Positions 14,367 to 21,182 of a stretch of DNA of 21,182 nt are shown piece after piece. Numbering within the stretch: the first letter of the stretch is position 1; the number at the start of each line of letters is the position of its first letter. Source of the DNA: Nanobdellota archaeon (lineage in GTDB: Archaea; Nanobdellota; Nanobdellia; Pacearchaeales; GW2011-AR1); NCBI GenBank assembly GCA_030704765.1, contig JAUYDD010000016.1, positions 1 through 21,182 of the forward strand, given 5' to 3'. The position numbers were made by a program, and so were the translations under genes. Below the pieces are notes generated by a model, which was not told the DNA's origin, ran no database searches, and saw nothing but the letters and a program-made list of their open reading frames with translations.

Positions 14367-17101
14367 TGAAAAAATATATTGTTTTATTACTTATAATAAC
14401 CTTATTCATGCAGAATATTAATGCAGAAATAAAGATAGCTAATTACAGTATAGACAAATCCTATACTCCTGACCAAATAATTTCAGGATGGGTGAACCTT
14501 AGTTTAAAAAATGAACCTGTTGATATATTATTGAGTGCTTTTTCTGATAATATCACTATAAAACAGTTCTTGCAAAAGAACTCTGCAATATACAATTGTT
14601 TTCCAAGTGATTGCATAACTGGATATAGTTATATAGGTGATGAAACAAGTTCAAAAACATTATCAATAAATGAAAGGACTTCTAAACTCATTGGAATAAG
14701 GCTTATAAACAATGCAAGTGGTGTCAGTAATTTCTATTTCAATGTGACAACTAATGCTGGAAAATCCTGCGTATATCCTATTTCAATAGATCTTCTTGAT
14801 GATGGATTAATAGATTACAAATACAATAGAGTCTCAAATACAGACACTTGTTATACAGGAAACAATCCTTATGGTTGTTTTGATAATAATAGCCCAAGAA
14901 AGAACCTGACCCAGATGATATCAAATACAATATATTGTGAAAAAATAAATGTCACAGCTCAAAAAGGCTTTAAAGTCGGAGCAAGATTGAATGGATCTGG
15001 AAACCAAGAGATAAAGCTTTCAGTGAAACTTGATACAACTGAAAAAGAAAAAAGTATAGTAGTGAATCAGTCAGGAGAGATATCTACAATCATTGAAATG
15101 GATGAAGAATTGCAAGGCAAGATAATCATTGAAGGAGAGTTCTGCATAAGCATAGTAGAGCCTAATGGAGGATTGTATTCAATCTATTATGAAGATGATA
15201 ATCCCTGTGGTTTTTCACAAGTAGGCTCTGAGCAACTGACTAAACATGATTTTGAGATATTTGCTTATCCATTGAAATATAATAATCCTCTGACAAATTT
15301 CAGGTTTGACCAGGACCTGATGGGAAACAATGGAATAGTTTTAACTACAAAAATATCAGATTACATTGCTTTTAAATACAGCGGAGTTTGCTCTCCTGAA
15401 TGCATCATTCCTATAAGGATATATTCAGGTATAAATCAGAATGTAAACATCTTCAACCTAAAACTGGATTATATCTCCCAGTCCTTAGCTAATACAAAAA
15501 ATACATTCTATGAAGTGATACAGAGCCAGCCAACAATAACAATAGATTATAAGAAGCTTGACCTAGCAAAATCTGATATAAAAGTTCCAAGTTCTTTTGG
15601 AAAACCCATAATGCATCTTTATCTGGCTAATACAAAAATATATGATGGAGAGATTGAAGTGAAAAGAGCTCCTAAAATCAAGCAAGTGATTCCTACATCT
15701 GTACCTGCATTATACCCTAAGAATTTCTACATCATATTGGATGAACCTCTAAATACTAGCTATACTTATACTTGGGATTTTGGAGATTCTACTATTAAAG
15801 AAACAACAACAGTTGACAATATAAAGCATACTTATTCTAAGACAGGAGAGTTTGACCTTGTTGTAACTGCTAGCAAAGCTAATTATGGAGAATCTAGCCT
15901 TAAGACTAAAATAAAAGTGCTTCCACCAAAAGAAGGAGTATTAAATACTATTAAAGAATATAAATCATATGTCAATAATATAAGTTCTAGTTATACTAAT
16001 GCTCTTCCTTGGGTAAGAATTGAACTTAATAAAAAAATTAACATCGATGACATAATGTCTAGATTGAATGCTAAAGAAGAAGAATATAATGAAGCAACAG
16101 GTGATGATTACACCAAGATTATGCAAGAGCTGATAGCAATGAAAGTTCCTAAGCAAGTCATTGCAAGGAATGACTTAAAAGACCTAAAATATATTCCAAA
16201 TAAAGGACAGATAGATTATGATATATGGGAGTCTTTGCAAGATGAATCTATAGATGAGAAAGATGATGAAGAAAAAAAAGAATCATATTTTCAAGCAATA
16301 AACAACTGGGTGAGAGATAATCTTGATATTGTGATAGAGACAAAAACCTATGTTGCTAAATATGATTCTGGAAGTGAAGAAGATATACTAGCATATACAA
16401 AAATAGACTTAAAAGCAAAAAACAGGATAAATGATTATTATCTTGTCTTGAATGGAGATCCTAATAAGATAATATTTGACCCAGCAAGTGAACTAAAGAC
16501 AAAAGAATTTGAAGGAACAGGGATTGGAATCACTTTTTCTGAAATAGAGCCTGATGATACAAAAAGTGTTGAATTTTTATATCCAACAAGGATAAATATC
16601 ATGGAAATGCCTTTTTTTATTGTTCCAAATTCAAAAGAGACTCCTGTAATTGCAGATATTGGAACTTGCAATAACAATGGTGTTTGTGAATCTGGAGAAG
16701 ACACCACTAATTGCAGGAGTGATTGCAAACCTTGGAAATGGACTATGATATTCTTGCTGATACTTATACTCTTAACACTTATAGTCTATCTAGGACTGCA
16801 AGAATGGTATAAAAGAAGATATGAGAACTATTTATTCTTGAACAAAAACCAGCTTTACAACCTTATAAATTATATGAACAATGCGTATCATCAAGGCCAG
16901 ACAAAACAACAGATAATATCCAAACTAAAAGAGTTTGGATGGAAAGGAGAACAGTTAGAGTATGCTTGGAAAAAACTATTAGGACAAAGGACAGGGATGT
17001 GGGAAATACCTGTTTTCAAATGGATTGATAATAAAAAAGTCAAAGAAGAGCTTAATAAAAGAAAAGGAATCACTGGAACTAATTCAGTTAACTTAAAATA
17101 A
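14366..17101 (+). CDS. Large membrane-anchored surface protein with PKD domain
   Basis: A 911-residue protein from the ATG at 14366 (MKKYIVLLLIITLFMQNINA, a clear signal peptide); the frame is open upstream to 14327, but that part is repeat element. A beta-rich ectodomain comes first, then a PKD domain at about 435-520 (YTYTWDFGDST, HTYSKTGEFDLVVTASK), an acidic helical part (about 530-660), and a Cys motif (GTCNNNGVCESGEDTTNC, about 767-788). A membrane helix (about 792-812) follows. The cytoplasmic tail has a helical hairpin ending KEFGWKGEQLEYAWKKL, a C-terminal pattern I associate with DPANN surface proteins. Function beyond surface display is not evident. Confidence 0.8.
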   Translation: MKKYIVLLLIITLFMQNINAEIKIANYSIDKSYTPDQIISGWVNLSLKNEPVDILLSAFSDNITIKQFLQKNSAIYNCFPSDCITGYSYIGDETSSKTLSINERTSKLIGIRLINNASGVSNFYFNVTTNAGKSCVYPISIDLLDDGLIDYKYNRVSNTDTCYTGNNPYGCFDNNSPRKNLTQMISNTIYCEKINVTAQKGFKVGARLNGSGNQEIKLSVKLDTTEKEKSIVVNQSGEISTIIEMDEELQGKIIIEGEFCISIVEPNGGLYSIYYEDDNPCGFSQVGSEQLTKHDFEIFAYPLKYNNPLTNFRFDQDLMGNNGIVLTTKISDYIAFKYSGVCSPECIIPIRIYSGINQNVNIFNLKLDYISQSLANTKNTFYEVIQSQPTITIDYKKLDLAKSDIKVPSSFGKPIMHLYLANTKIYDGEIEVKRAPKIKQVIPTSVPALYPKNFYIILDEPLNTSYTYTWDFGDSTIKETTTVDNIKHTYSKTGEFDLVVTASKANYGESSLKTKIKVLPPKEGVLNTIKEYKSYVNNISSSYTNALPWVRIELNKKINIDDIMSRLNAKEEEYNEATGDDYTKIMQELIAMKVPKQVIARNDLKDLKYIPNKGQIDYDIWESLQDESIDEKDDEEKKESYFQAINNWVRDNLDIVIETKTYVAKYDSGSEEDILAYTKIDLKAKNRINDYYLVLNGDPNKIIFDPASELKTKEFEGTGIGITFSEIEPDDTKSVEFLYPTRINIMEMPFFIVPNSKETPVIADIGTCNNNGVCESGEDTTNCRSDCKPWKWTMIFLLILILLTLIVYLGLQEWYKRRYENYLFLNKNQLYNLINYMNNAYHQGQTKQQIISKLKEFGWKGEQLEYAWKKLLGQRTGMWEIPVFKWIDNKKVKEELNKRKGITGTNSVNLK

Positions 17102-17120
17102 AATACCTTCTTAAACATAA

Positions 17121-17193
17121 GAAAGTTTATAAAACATCAAGTTTTATTCTTTTAAAACGGGAAAATTTCTAAATAAATACAATAAAAAAGAGT
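17121..17193 (+). promoter_or_regulatory. Promoter region of the GTPase gene
   Basis: AAAGTTTATAAAAC (about 17122-17135) is a strong TATA-like box about 65 nt before the ATG at 17194, which would give a leader of roughly 40 nt. A second, weaker box (CTAAATAAA, about 17169-17177) has leaderless spacing. Which is used cannot be decided from the sequence. Confidence 0.45.
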
Positions 17194-17835
17194 ATGGCTA
17201 TAAAAATACTGAGAAATTTCACAAAAAGGATGTTCAGTTTATTCTTCAAGAGAAAAGGAAATATCAGTCTTGGTTTTTATGGTCCTCCGAATGCTGGCAA
17301 GACCAGTCTTGCAAATAGGATATGCAAGGATTGGACAGGAGAGGAAATTGGAAAAGTCTCGAAGATTCCACATGAGACAAGACATGTGCAGTTCAAAGAA
17401 GAAGTTGAGATAAAATACAAAGAAAAGTCCTTAAAATTCAAACTTATAGATACACCTGGAATTGCAACAAAACTAGATTACGAGGATTTCATGAAATTCA
17501 AATTAAATAAAAAAGATTCACAGAAAAGAGCAAAAGAAGCTACAGAAGGCATAATAGAAGCAATAAAATGGCTTGATGATGTTGATGCTGTTATTATAGT
17601 CCTTGATTCTACAAAAAATCCTTATACTCAAGTAAATATAACAATAATCGGAAATCTAATATCAAGGAACATTCCAGTATTAATTGCTGCTAACAAGATA
17701 GACCTTCCTAAAGCTGATATTAAGAAAATAGAAGCTGCTTTTCCAGAATACGAGGTAGTCGGAATATCAGCAAAATACGGAAAGAACATGGATGAATTTT
17801 ATGAATCTGTATTCAATCTAGCAAATAAAGTTTAA
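17194..17835 (+). CDS. Era-like small GTPase, OapA-like
   Basis: A 213-residue GTPase with all G motifs: G1 GPPNAGKT (30-37), G2 near T62 (PHETRHVQ), G3 DTPG (86-89), G4 NKID (167-170), G5 ISAKYG (191-196). It is a single-domain TRAFAC GTPase, without the KH domain of bacterial Era. It is followed by a DUF2073 protein and a Zn-ribbon protein. In haloarchaea the corresponding trio lies beside an orc1/cdc6 replication-origin gene and is named oapA/B/C (origin-associated proteins); this is from memory. The trio probably acts together in nucleic-acid or ribosome-linked work, but its role is not established. Confidence 0.85.
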   Translation: MAIKILRNFTKRMFSLFFKRKGNISLGFYGPPNAGKTSLANRICKDWTGEEIGKVSKIPHETRHVQFKEEVEIKYKEKSLKFKLIDTPGIATKLDYEDFMKFKLNKKDSQKRAKEATEGIIEAIKWLDDVDAVIIVLDSTKNPYTQVNITIIGNLISRNIPVLIAANKIDLPKADIKKIEAAFPEYEVVGISAKYGKNMDEFYESVFNLANKV

Positions 17836-17839
17836 ATAA

Positions 17840-17893
17840 CATTTAAATATATATATTCACTTGTCTATATTCAAAAAGAGGAAAAAGATTTTT
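17840..17893 (+). promoter_or_regulatory. Promoter of the DUF2073 gene
   Basis: TTTAAATA at 17842-17849 within a long AT run, then AAAGAGG at about 17876-17882 as a possible ribosome binding site before the ATG at 17894. The predicted transcript starts near 17870, giving a short leader. Confidence 0.5.
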
Positions 17894-18289
17894 ATGGCAA
17901 ACGACAGCAGAAAGATAAAAGGGCTTACATTGCATTTCATGCCTAATTCAGAGATAGCTAAGCTTGACACTGTAGAAAGGATAAAGAAACTATTAAGAAT
18001 AATACTTGATAACAAAGTAGTCATACTGCAAGGAAGATTAAAGCCTGAAGAAGAGACAAGATTGATTGAAGATACAATGATAATGATAGGAAGCATAAAA
18101 GGATTCAAAGGAGTTGAACTTGAAGTTATTACTCCTGATTCTGAAGACAGAGGATTTTTTGAAAAAATGAGGTTTGGACTTGCTAAAGCTTTGGTTGGAC
18201 AGCAAGATGCACTTACAATAATAGGTCCTGCTTCTGTTGTTAAAGAGATGAAAAAAGACCCTAAGAAACTTGAAATTATGATGAGGTAG
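17894..18289 (+). CDS. DUF2073 protein, OapB-like
   Basis: A 131-residue soluble protein. The ATG at 17894 (MANDSRKIKGLTLHFMPNSE) is preferred over an in-frame TTG at 17861, because promoter and ribosome-site spacing and the family's usual start fit it. LTLHFMPNSEIAKLDTVERI, VVILQGRLKPEEETRLIE and FRFGLAK-type sequence near the C-terminus (FFEKMRFGLAKALVG, then LTIIGPASVVKEMK) are as expected for DUF2073, an archaeal family encoded next to Era-like GTPases. No catalytic motif is evident. It sits 58 nt after the GTPase and probably forms a complex with it; that is inference. Confidence 0.8.
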   Translation: MANDSRKIKGLTLHFMPNSEIAKLDTVERIKKLLRIILDNKVVILQGRLKPEEETRLIEDTMIMIGSIKGFKGVELEVITPDSEDRGFFEKMRFGLAKALVGQQDALTIIGPASVVKEMKKDPKKLEIMMR

Positions 18290-18378
18290 GAGATTTATAT
18301 AAAATAGAATTTTTTCTCAGCAATATTTATATATACTAGTTTTTCTTTGAATAATATATAAAAAAGGATATTGTATTT

Positions 18379-18822
18379 ATGCCACACCAGTGCACTAGAT
18401 GCGGAGAAATCTATAAAGACGTAGCACCAGAACTACTTGTAGGATGCAGATGTGGCAGTAAATTCTTCTATTATATTAAACAAGAGAAGTTTGAATTAAT
18501 AAGAAAAGAAGTGCAAGAGACCTTGTTTGAATTAGAAAGATCTGACAAAGACAGGATTGAAGAAGACATCAGGGAGATAACTGGCTTTGTTGATGAGCCA
18601 GATAAACCTGTTATATTGGACCTGGAATCAGTGAGAGTAATATCTCCTGGAAAATTTGAAATAGATATAATCAATCTTTTTAATAAAAGAAGGCCTATTA
18701 TCTATAAATTAGAAGAAGGAAAATATGTAATTGATTTATCCTCTTCAATAAAAGTATCAAAAGATGAAATAGACAAAAAAATAAAAAATCCTGAGACAAG
18801 CCATAATTCTAGCACTAATTAA
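18379..18822 (+). CDS. Zn-ribbon protein, OapC-like
   Basis: A 147-residue protein. The N-terminal zinc ribbon has C5, C8, C23 and C25 (HQCTRCGEIYKDVAPELLVG, then CRCGSKFFYYI). A charged helical part (about 32-68) and a beta-rich C-terminal domain (KPVILDLESVRVISPGKFEI, IIYKLEEGKYVIDLSS) follow. It matches the archaeal Zn-ribbon family found beside DUF2073 and Era-like GTPases, called OapC in haloarchaea. TATATAAAA at about 18356-18364 lies some 20 nt before the ATG. It is the last plus-strand gene before the repeat-filled region. Confidence 0.8.
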   Translation: MPHQCTRCGEIYKDVAPELLVGCRCGSKFFYYIKQEKFELIRKEVQETLFELERSDKDRIEEDIREITGFVDEPDKPVILDLESVRVISPGKFEIDIINLFNKRRPIIYKLEEGKYVIDLSSSIKVSKDEIDKKIKNPETSHNSSTN

Positions 18823-18900
18823 GAGAAGCTTAAAAATTAAAACTCTTTTATTTTTATGTAAAGAAATGTAAAATAATTTATCAAAAAGCATCTTTTTTAT

Positions 18901-19337
18901 AATCAAAAAAATTTCCTGAAATAAAAAAAATCTTTCATAAGATTTTTTAGAACATTCAAAATCTATAGAAGATTTTGAAGTAATCGCCTACTCCCTCCTG
19001 AACAGGCTGTCTAATAATTCGGTTTTTTACTATTTTTTTAAATTTTTTCGTTTTTTTAACATCTATAAAACCGAATTTTGTTGTCCGATTTGAATTATCG
19101 GACAACCTCTGAAGGATGGAGTTTGATCGGCGATTTTTCTGATTCGGAAATTTTTAGGATGCTCGAAAATTGAATGCAGGTAAACTACCTCATGTCAAGA
19201 ACCATGTGTTAAAACACATGGCGTGTGGTTCTTGAACACCCCCAAAATTATTTTTGCTTTCTACATATTAAAATAAGTAAGGTACGCAAAAAATAATTTT
19301 GCTGGTCTTAAAAGATGAGGTTTATTTTCCGACATAA
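18901..19337 (+). repeat. Modular hairpin element E3 (largest copy)
   Basis: It starts ATCAAAAAAATTTCC and ends CGACATAA, as E4 does. The outer stem AAAAATTTCC (18907-18916) pairs with GGAAATTTTT (19146-19155). The nested block lies between CTGA at 18916-18919 and 19139-19142. Inside are a 10-bp hairpin (18925-18934 with 18939-18948), module D (18955-18964 with 18970-18979) and module B, itself interrupted by a 111-nt cassette. The terminal C module (TCGAAAAT 19163-19170 with ATTTTCCGA 19324-19332) encloses AGGTA/TACCT, CAAGAACCA/TGGTTCTTG (19196-19204, 19226-19234) and a 15-bp stem (19243-19257 with 19286-19301). Confidence 0.8.
18998..19112. mobile_element. 111-nt hairpin cassette nested in module B of E3
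   Basis: CTGA at 18998-19001 and CTGA at 19109-19112 flank a sequence absent from the same position in E2 and E4, where the hairpin loop is intact. The cassette has its own inverted repeats: AATTCGGTTTT with AAAACCGAATT (about 19017-19075) and a perfect 10-bp hairpin GTTGTCCGAT/ATCGGACAAC (about 19080-19106). Its ends AGGCTGTCT and GGACAACCT are imperfect inverted repeats. It encodes nothing. Insertion with a 4-nt target duplication is the simplest reading. Confidence 0.65.
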
Positions 19338-19358
19338 GGATCTCTTTGTTTATACAAC

Positions 19359-19521
19359 ATCAAAAAAATTTCCTGAAAAATCGCCTACTCCATCCTGAAG
19401 GATGGAGTTTGATCGGCGATTTTTCTGATTCGAAAATTTTTAGGATGCTCGAGAATTGAAAACTGTAACATTAGCTACGACCACATGATGAATCATGAGG
19501 TTTTCAATTCTCGACATAAAA
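19359..19521 (+). repeat. Modular hairpin element E4 (simplest full copy)
   Basis: AAAAATTTC (outer 5' arm, to 19373) and GAAAATTTTT (to 19441) form the outer stem. Between CTGA at 19373-19376 and CTGA at 19425-19428 lies only module B: AAAATCGCC (19377-19385) with GGCGATTTT (19415-19423), and inner ACTCCATCCT (19387-19396) with AGGATGGAGT (19399-19408). Module C is a perfect 15-bp stem, 19449-19463 with 19500-19514, capped by CATGAT/ATCATG. It ends CGACATAA. Confidence 0.85.
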
Positions 19522-19522
19522 A

Positions 19523-19657
19523 TTATTTCTTCAATTGTCCTATACCTCCTGTCCTTAATAGGATTGTAAAGAGCTCAGCATCACTTAATACTTGAGGTCC
19601 ATATTTTAGAAAACGTTCTCTTGGCCTTCTTTCTTTAAGCATCTCTTTGATTTTCAT
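19523..19657 (-). pseudogene. radC: radC remnant: N-terminal UPF0758 fragment only
   Basis: Translating the minus strand from the ATG at 19657 gives 44 residues before a stop. They include KERRPRERFLKYGPQVLSDA followed by ELFTILLRTGG, the conserved N-terminal helix-hairpin-helix region of RadC/UPF0758 proteins (normally about 220 residues). The JAB/MPN metalloprotease-like domain with its HxH motif is entirely missing. The frame ends a few bases from the end of repeat element E4, so the rest was probably removed or displaced when the element arrived. A functional short protein is less likely. Confidence 0.75.
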
Positions 19658-19799
19658 TTTATTGTTTTATTGTTATTGTCAATAGTTTGGGTTTGTATAT
19701 TTGAGCTATAAGTTTATATGATTTGTTTTATTATATTATCCTTAACAGGTATAATATGACAGACTTCTTGGCTTATTATTGAATTATTAACGATTGTTT
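19658..19799. other. AT-rich spacer without recognisable gene
   Basis: The upstream flank of the radC remnant. It holds only AT-rich sequence with possible minus-strand TATA-like boxes and no sustained ORF or clear hairpin module of the E family. Confidence 0.5.
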
Positions 19800-19994
19800 T
19801 CATTTCACTCTTATTATATTTCCTGTTGCTTCACTAAAGGATTTGCCATAGACACCGAAATATTGTATATAGGACAAGACTCCTATGAAAAAAAGGACTA
19901 AAATCATCAATGCTATTATCAAAATAATTTTTATGCCTTGATTTTTGATGTTATGATTTTTTATATGTTTATATTTTATGCCTTGATTTTTCAT
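19800..19994 (-). CDS. Small single-pass membrane protein, hypothetical
   Basis: A 64-residue ORF on the minus strand. KNQGIK occurs twice near the start, then a strong hydrophobic helix (IILIIALMILVLFFIGVLSY), then an exterior tail FGVYGKSFSEATGNIIRVK. The two KNQGIK copies come from an 18-nt perfect direct repeat (19929-19946 and 19974-19991), 45 nt apart, so the N-terminus has been lengthened by 15 codons. TTTATTAAT about 25 nt before the ATG could be a leaderless promoter. No family recognised. It sits among repeat elements; it may be a real small protein or the remnant of a larger one. Confidence 0.45.
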   Translation of the reverse strand: MKNQGIKYKHIKNHNIKNQGIKIILIIALMILVLFFIGVLSYIQYFGVYGKSFSEATGNIIRVK

Positions 19995-20044
19995 TGATTT
20001 TTATGAGATTGTTTGATTAATAAAGTTTATTAATACAGACAGAT

Positions 20045-20215
20045 ATCAAAAAAACAATGGGCCACCACACCCTAAAGGTTTTTTGCCACGGCAAAAAATC
20101 GCCTGCTGGCGAGTGTGGCTTGATTGGCCCTTGTTTTTAGGATGCTCGAGAATTGAAAACTGTAACATTTGCTACGACCACATGATAAATCATGAGGTTT
20201 TCAATTCTCAACATA
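20045..20215 (+). repeat. Modular hairpin element E5
   Basis: Starts ATCAAAAAAACAATGG. The A module outer stem pairs CAATGGGCCA (20055-20064) with TGGCCCTTG (20125-20133) and encloses three arms: ACCACAC/GTGTGG, TTTTTTGCC/GGCAAAAAA and CGCC/GGCG. The terminal C module, 20146-20160 with 20197-20211, is almost identical to that of E4, including the CATGAT/ATCATG cap, and ends CAACATAA. The outer ATTTCC/GGAAAT hairpin of E2-E4 and modules B and D are absent. The A module closely matches E1. Confidence 0.85.
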
Positions 20216-20225
20216 ATAACATTAT

Positions 20226-20465
20226 ATGAAATTAAAAATAAGTGGTTATCTTTTACTAGCTTTGGCAATATTATGGATTATTATGAGTCTATATTTGACT
20301 AAGTCTTTATGCACTTTTACTAGTTGCCCTGTTAATGAACCGGGTAATCCTTCACCTCCTTGTGGATGTGATTTTTATGAGAAAATAAAAATATTCTCTA
20401 TTACAGCACTTCCTTCATTGATATGTCTTGTTGTAATAATAATCTATTTGATAAAAAAGAAATAA
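20226..20465 (+). CDS. Small two-TM membrane protein, hypothetical
   Basis: A 79-residue ORF. An N-terminal hydrophobic helix (YLLLALAILWIIMSLYL) is followed by a Cys/Pro-rich loop (CTFTSCPVNEPGNPSPPCGC) and a second helix (ITALPSLICLVVIIIYLIKKK) with a Lys tail. The pattern is that of a real small membrane protein with a disulfide-capable outer loop; no family recognised. It starts about 10 nt after the end of repeat E5, with no clear TATA box of its own, so its promoter may lie in or before the repeat. It ends 14 nt from the convergent SRPBCC gene. Confidence 0.55.
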   Translation: MKLKISGYLLLALAILWIIMSLYLTKSLCTFTSCPVNEPGNPSPPCGCDFYEKIKIFSITALPSLICLVVIIIYLIKKK

Positions 20466-20479
20466 GCTATATCAAACAT

Positions 20480-20881
20480 CTACTTCCACATGAGATATTC
20501 AATATAATCTTTTATAGGCTCCCAATAGAACTCTTTCCATGCTACTGCAATATCATCATAAAAATCATCAGGAATATTATCTTGTGTGAAATCGAGTTCA
20601 GTCTGTTTATCTCCTTTTTTTTTAAATATAATTGTTACAGTTGTTGTGTGATTGTTTGGAAAATCAGCACAAGTCCATTTCCAGACTATTTTTTTCCCAG
20701 GAGATAACTCGACATTAGATCCCTGGATATATTCATCATAATAAGAGAATTTTCCACTTATCTTTCCTGGATTTGATGCTTTTCCTCCAGTGATATTAGC
20801 AAATTTCCTTGCATTCATAAGATATTCATAGATATCTTCTGGTTTTGCATTGAAATGTACTGTATGATTCAGGGTTTTCAT
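20480..20881 (-). CDS. SRPBCC / AHSA1-like ligand-binding protein
   Basis: A 133-residue protein of typical length for the AHSA1 (Aha1 C-terminal-like) branch of the START/SRPBCC superfamily. It opens with HTVHFNAKPEDIYEYLMNAR, has YIQGSNVELSPGKKIVWKWT in the middle and TVTIIFKKKGDKQTELDFTQ near the end, and closes with a long helix (WEPIKDYIEYLMWK). The fold makes a hydrophobic cavity for small ligands. No catalytic residues or ligand can be assigned. It is transcribed toward the small membrane protein gene. The upstream region has a TATA-like CTTAAAAA about 25 nt before the start and a perfect palindrome. Confidence 0.85.
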   Translation of the reverse strand: MKTLNHTVHFNAKPEDIYEYLMNARKFANITGGKASNPGKISGKFSYYDEYIQGSNVELSPGKKIVWKWTCADFPNNHTTTVTIIFKKKGDKQTELDFTQDNIPDDFYDDIAVAWKEFYWEPIKDYIEYLMWK

Positions 20882-20892
20882 AAAAATAATAG

Positions 20893-20906
20893 AAAACCAT
20901 GGTTTT
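20893..20906. promoter_or_regulatory. 14-bp perfect palindrome in the SRPBCC promoter
   Basis: AAAACCATGGTTTT lies 12-25 nt upstream of the minus-strand ATG at 20881, between the probable TATA-like box (CTTAAAAA) and the start codon. A dimeric repressor bound here would block initiation. No regulator gene is adjacent. Confidence 0.4.
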
Positions 20907-21182
20907 TAAGGGTTTTCGCTCTGCTGGTGTATGAAAAATACAGATATCAGACAAAAGGTTAAGGGAATTGTTATTAATGTATATAATGCTGATTGTTAAG
21001 ATAGAACATCTTTGATACATTGATAATTATTAAATATTATAATTATAGCAAATAACATAAATTTTCGGAAAAATTTTGTTATTTGTCTATTTAGATGATA
21101 TGAGAATTCTACGATAAAACATACCTTGCTTTCGGCAAGTCAATAATGAAATGCACCTAACGGTGCAAAATATATAATGAAA
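20907..21182. other. AT-rich non-coding end of the window with small hairpins
   Basis: No gene seen. AAATTTT/AAAATTT at about 21059-21077 is a weak hairpin. Near the edge are CTTGC/GCAAG with loop TTTCG (about 21128-21142) and TGCACC/GGTGCA with loop TAAC (about 21152-21168), the second flanked by a direct repeat ATAATGAAA. This may be the start of another hairpin-rich element cut off by the window. Confidence 0.4.

Noticed and set aside
17861..17893. TTG start extending the DUF2073 protein by 11 residues
   Set aside because: The extension is a Lys-rich stretch lying between promoter and ribosome binding site; the ATG at 17894 fits better.
18901..20215. Conventional insertion sequence or IS200/IS605 remnant
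   Set aside because: No transposase or TnpB fragment is visible in any frame, and CTGA direct repeats do not fit IS200/IS605, which makes no target duplication.
18838..20220. tRNA or other known RNA genes in the gene-poor region
   Set aside because: The hairpins do not fit a cloverleaf and no T-loop-type GTTCRA motif in the right context was found.
20423..20707. Plus-strand ORF of 94 codons
   Set aside because: It overlaps two better ORFs, is low in complexity, and is antisense to the SRPBCC gene.

Overview
The window is AT-rich with dense, mostly same-strand genes. Many starts sit about 22-28 nt below a TTTATA/TTTAAA box, which looks like archaeal leaderless transcription. Archaeal markers are archease plus RtcB, two FlaJ/TadC-like membrane proteins followed by pilin-like proteins, and a GTPase / DUF2073 / Zn-ribbon trio. 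Together with many Cys-rich secreted proteins carrying PKD and LamG-like domains, this suggests a DPANN-type archaeon (Woesearchaeota/Pacearchaeota-like). The lineage is an inference, not proven.

Layout. 1-229: the end of a hairpin-rich repeat element (E1, reverse orientation). 291-4726: a tightly packed operon (small coiled-coil protein, two TadC/FlaJ-like proteins, an FMN-binding-split protein, two pilin-like proteins); the motor ATPase is not in the window. 4782-7510: archease and the RNA ligase RtcB, with a PIN toxin / UPF0175 antitoxin pair between them. 7557-17101: four large secreted or membrane-anchored surface proteins, two of them tandem paralogues with duplicated promoters. 17194-18822: an Era-like GTPase, a DUF2073 protein and a Zn-ribbon protein, resembling the haloarchaeal origin-associated OapABC set. 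18900-20215: an almost gene-free stretch of three more repeat elements (E3, E4, E5), with a radC remnant and a small membrane ORF on the minus strand. 20226-20881: a small two-TM protein facing a convergent SRPBCC/AHSA1 protein. 20882-21182: no gene seen.

The most unusual content is the repeat family. Five copies (E1-E5) are built from interchangeable hairpin modules nested inside one another, and the nested blocks are bounded on both sides by CTGA. Stems are kept while their sequence changes. E1 carries four tandem hairpins with paired base changes, most with a CTGA/TCAG tetraloop. E3 carries a further 111-nt hairpin cassette between two CTGA copies. E2 supplies the stop codon of one gene and lies against the start codon of the next. 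Two secreted or pilin-like proteins have in-frame, palindrome-rich insertions in their N-terminal leaders; one is flanked by a 9-nt direct repeat and is exactly 141 nt long. No transposase is visible, so how the elements move or form is unknown.
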